From the NCBI GenBank assembly GCA_012513605.1, contig JAAZBV010000026.1, positions 1 to 33,363 of the forward strand: a DNA stretch of 33,363 bases, given 5' to 3'. Positions within the stretch are counted from its first letter, which is position 1. Each line of letters starts with the position of its first letter. The notes beneath the pieces were generated by a model. That model was not told the origin of the DNA. It saw nothing but the letters and a program-made list of their open reading frames with translations, and did no database searches. This stretch comes from Desulfatiglans sp. (lineage in GTDB: Bacteria > Desulfobacterota > DSM-4660 > Desulfatiglandales > HGW-15). The position numbers were made by a program, and so were the translations under genes. Below are positions 32,437 to 33,363 of this stretch, in pieces.

Positions 32437-33363
32437 ATGATCCAGTACCTTAACGATGTGTCTCAAGTCTGGTGGCAGTGGATGGGGAGCATGTTCTGGC
32501 AGGTAAGCCTGCTTATAGTAATTGTGACAGCCCTGGATATGATGATCCGTAAATGGGCATGGCCCCAGGTGAGATATGCACTATGGGCGCTGGTGTTTAT
32601 AAAGCTTGTAATATCTCCTGCCTGGCAGATGCCTACTAGCATTATTTCATTGATACAGCCCCAGGTTCAGGAGCAGATTACATTTAATGTTGATATGGGT
32701 GAAACTGAAAAGCTGTCAGCAAATTTTTTCAACCCCGATGAGATTATAGTTAAGCAGGTGACCTGGCAGAGTTATGCCTTACTGGCCTGGATTTCGGGTA
32801 TAATTATCTTTACGCTCATGCTGTTAAGAAAAATGTTTCAGTTCCGTAAGCTGCACCAAGTGGATGGGCGGGAGGTTATCCCTGAATGGTTTAATGAGCT
32901 AATGACAAAAACAGGGACACAGTTGAAGCTGAAAAAACAACCATCAGTAATTTATTCAAAAGGAGCAAAAAGTCCTGCGGTTTATGGTGTGTTCCGACCG
33001 GTTCTTCTGTTGCCTGAAGGTTATATTGATAAGCTGTCTAAAGAGCAGGCAGAGCATATACTTATCCATGAGCTATACCATATAAAGCGGGGAGATTTAC
33101 TGGCTCACTGGATTTGTGTATCTTTACAAATTGTCTACTGGTTTAATCCTCTTCTTATTTGGACTCGCAGGCAGATGAGATATGTCTGTGAAATCTGTTG
33201 TGATCTAAGCGTTGCAGGCATGCTTCGTGAAAAGACAGGAGCATACCGTGAAACACTTCTCAGGACTGCACGTGAACTCTTTGCAGTAAATATGGAGCCC
33301 AGTCTTGGATTCCTTGGTATCTTTGAAGAGCCTTTTCGGTTAGTTCCACGGCTTAAGTGGCTG
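32437..33363 (+). CDS. BlaR1/MecR1-type M56 metallopeptidase sensor, truncated by window end
   Basis: 309 codons are visible and the frame is still open at the right edge. Several membrane segments are present: about 20-36, 45-62, 112-131 and 225-240. Between them is a cytoplasmic zinc-protease domain with AVYGVFRPVLLLPEGY and the active-site HELYHIKRGD (His211, Glu212, His215). The third ligand is Glu252 in VCEICCD, matching the E..CD pattern of M56. GGGGG lies just upstream of the ATG, three bases after the repressor stop. In BlaR1 an external sensor domain follows the protease domain; here it would lie beyond the window, so the ligand cannot be inferred. It should inactivate the adjacent BlaI-type repressor when triggered. 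Confidence 0.92.
   Translation, partial: MIQYLNDVSQVWWQWMGSMFWQVSLLIVIVTALDMMIRKWAWPQVRYALWALVFIKLVISPAWQMPTSIISLIQPQVQEQITFNVDMGETEKLSANFFNPDEIIVKQVTWQSYALLAWISGIIIFTLMLLRKMFQFRKLHQVDGREVIPEWFNELMTKTGTQLKLKKQPSVIYSKGAKSPAVYGVFRPVLLLPEGYIDKLSKEQAEHILIHELYHIKRGDLLAHWICVSLQIVYWFNPLLIWTRRQMRYVCEICCDLSVAGMLREKTGAYRETLLRTARELFAVNMEPSLGFLGIFEEPFRLVPRLKWL

Overview
The window looks like chromosomal DNA of a Gram-negative anaerobe, most likely of the Desulfobacterota (delta-proteobacterial) type. This is an inference from gene content: lipoproteins and an outer-membrane beta-barrel, a tungsten/molybdenum aldehyde:ferredoxin oxidoreductase (AOR) family enzyme, Tat-exported ferredoxin-type proteins, an eight-heme cytochrome c, and many short palindromic intergenic repeats. 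I see no rRNA, tRNA, CRISPR array, insertion sequence or phage gene. Taxonomy cannot be fixed from this stretch alone.

Left part (1-12.2 kb). A MATE exporter (+) is followed by two small minus-strand genes: a lipoprotein and a hypothetical protein. A good sigma70-type promoter (2483-2511) then opens a plus-strand run: a 25-residue mini-lipoprotein, a secreted HExxH peptidase with TPR-like repeats, a lipoprotein that fuses a SurA/parvulin prolyl isomerase to a thioredoxin-like domain, and a heterodimeric ABC exporter. The exporter has one degenerate ATP site and one subunit with an extra external domain. After a palindromic repeat comes a coupled pair: a DUF4266-like Cys-containing lipoprotein and a fusion of a TlpA-like thioredoxin domain to an outer-membrane beta-barrel. 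The theme is cell-envelope export, folding and thiol redox.

Middle part (12.2-19.5 kb). A wrecked MFS exporter (-) is followed by the tail-specific protease Prc overlapping a CorA-like channel whose GMN signature reads GMS. Next are a hypothetical membrane-anchored protein coupled to an MBL-fold hydrolase of the COG1237 type, a small acidic protein, and a TlpA/ResA-type thioredoxin (-). A 536-bp gene-free stretch packed with hairpins and repeats follows.

Right part (19.5-31.5 kb, all minus strand). This is the most unusual region. A strong promoter (31126-31154) reads into a truncated copy of a molybdenum hydroxylase N-terminal domain. It is followed by a full molybdenum hydroxylase large subunit, a Tat-signal protein with four [4Fe-4S] motifs, an AOR-family enzyme, a paraoxonase-like beta-propeller, an eight-heme cytochrome c, a Tat-signal aldo/keto reductase with two [4Fe-4S] motifs and, beyond a terminator, a tannase-family protein. 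Three of these enzymes lack residues normally considered essential. The tannase-like protein has lost Ser, Asp and His of its triad, the molybdenum hydroxylase has no Glu at the usual GxGE site, and the AOR has Asp at the third cluster-Cys position. I infer a periplasm-facing electron-transfer module acting on an unknown, possibly aromatic or lactone/ester-type, substrate. I do not recognise it as a described pathway.

Right edge (31.5-33.4 kb). After repeats comes a BlaI/MecI-type repressor gene with three TCTACA/TGTAGA operators over its own promoter, followed by a BlaR1-type M56 metallopeptidase sensor cut by the window end.
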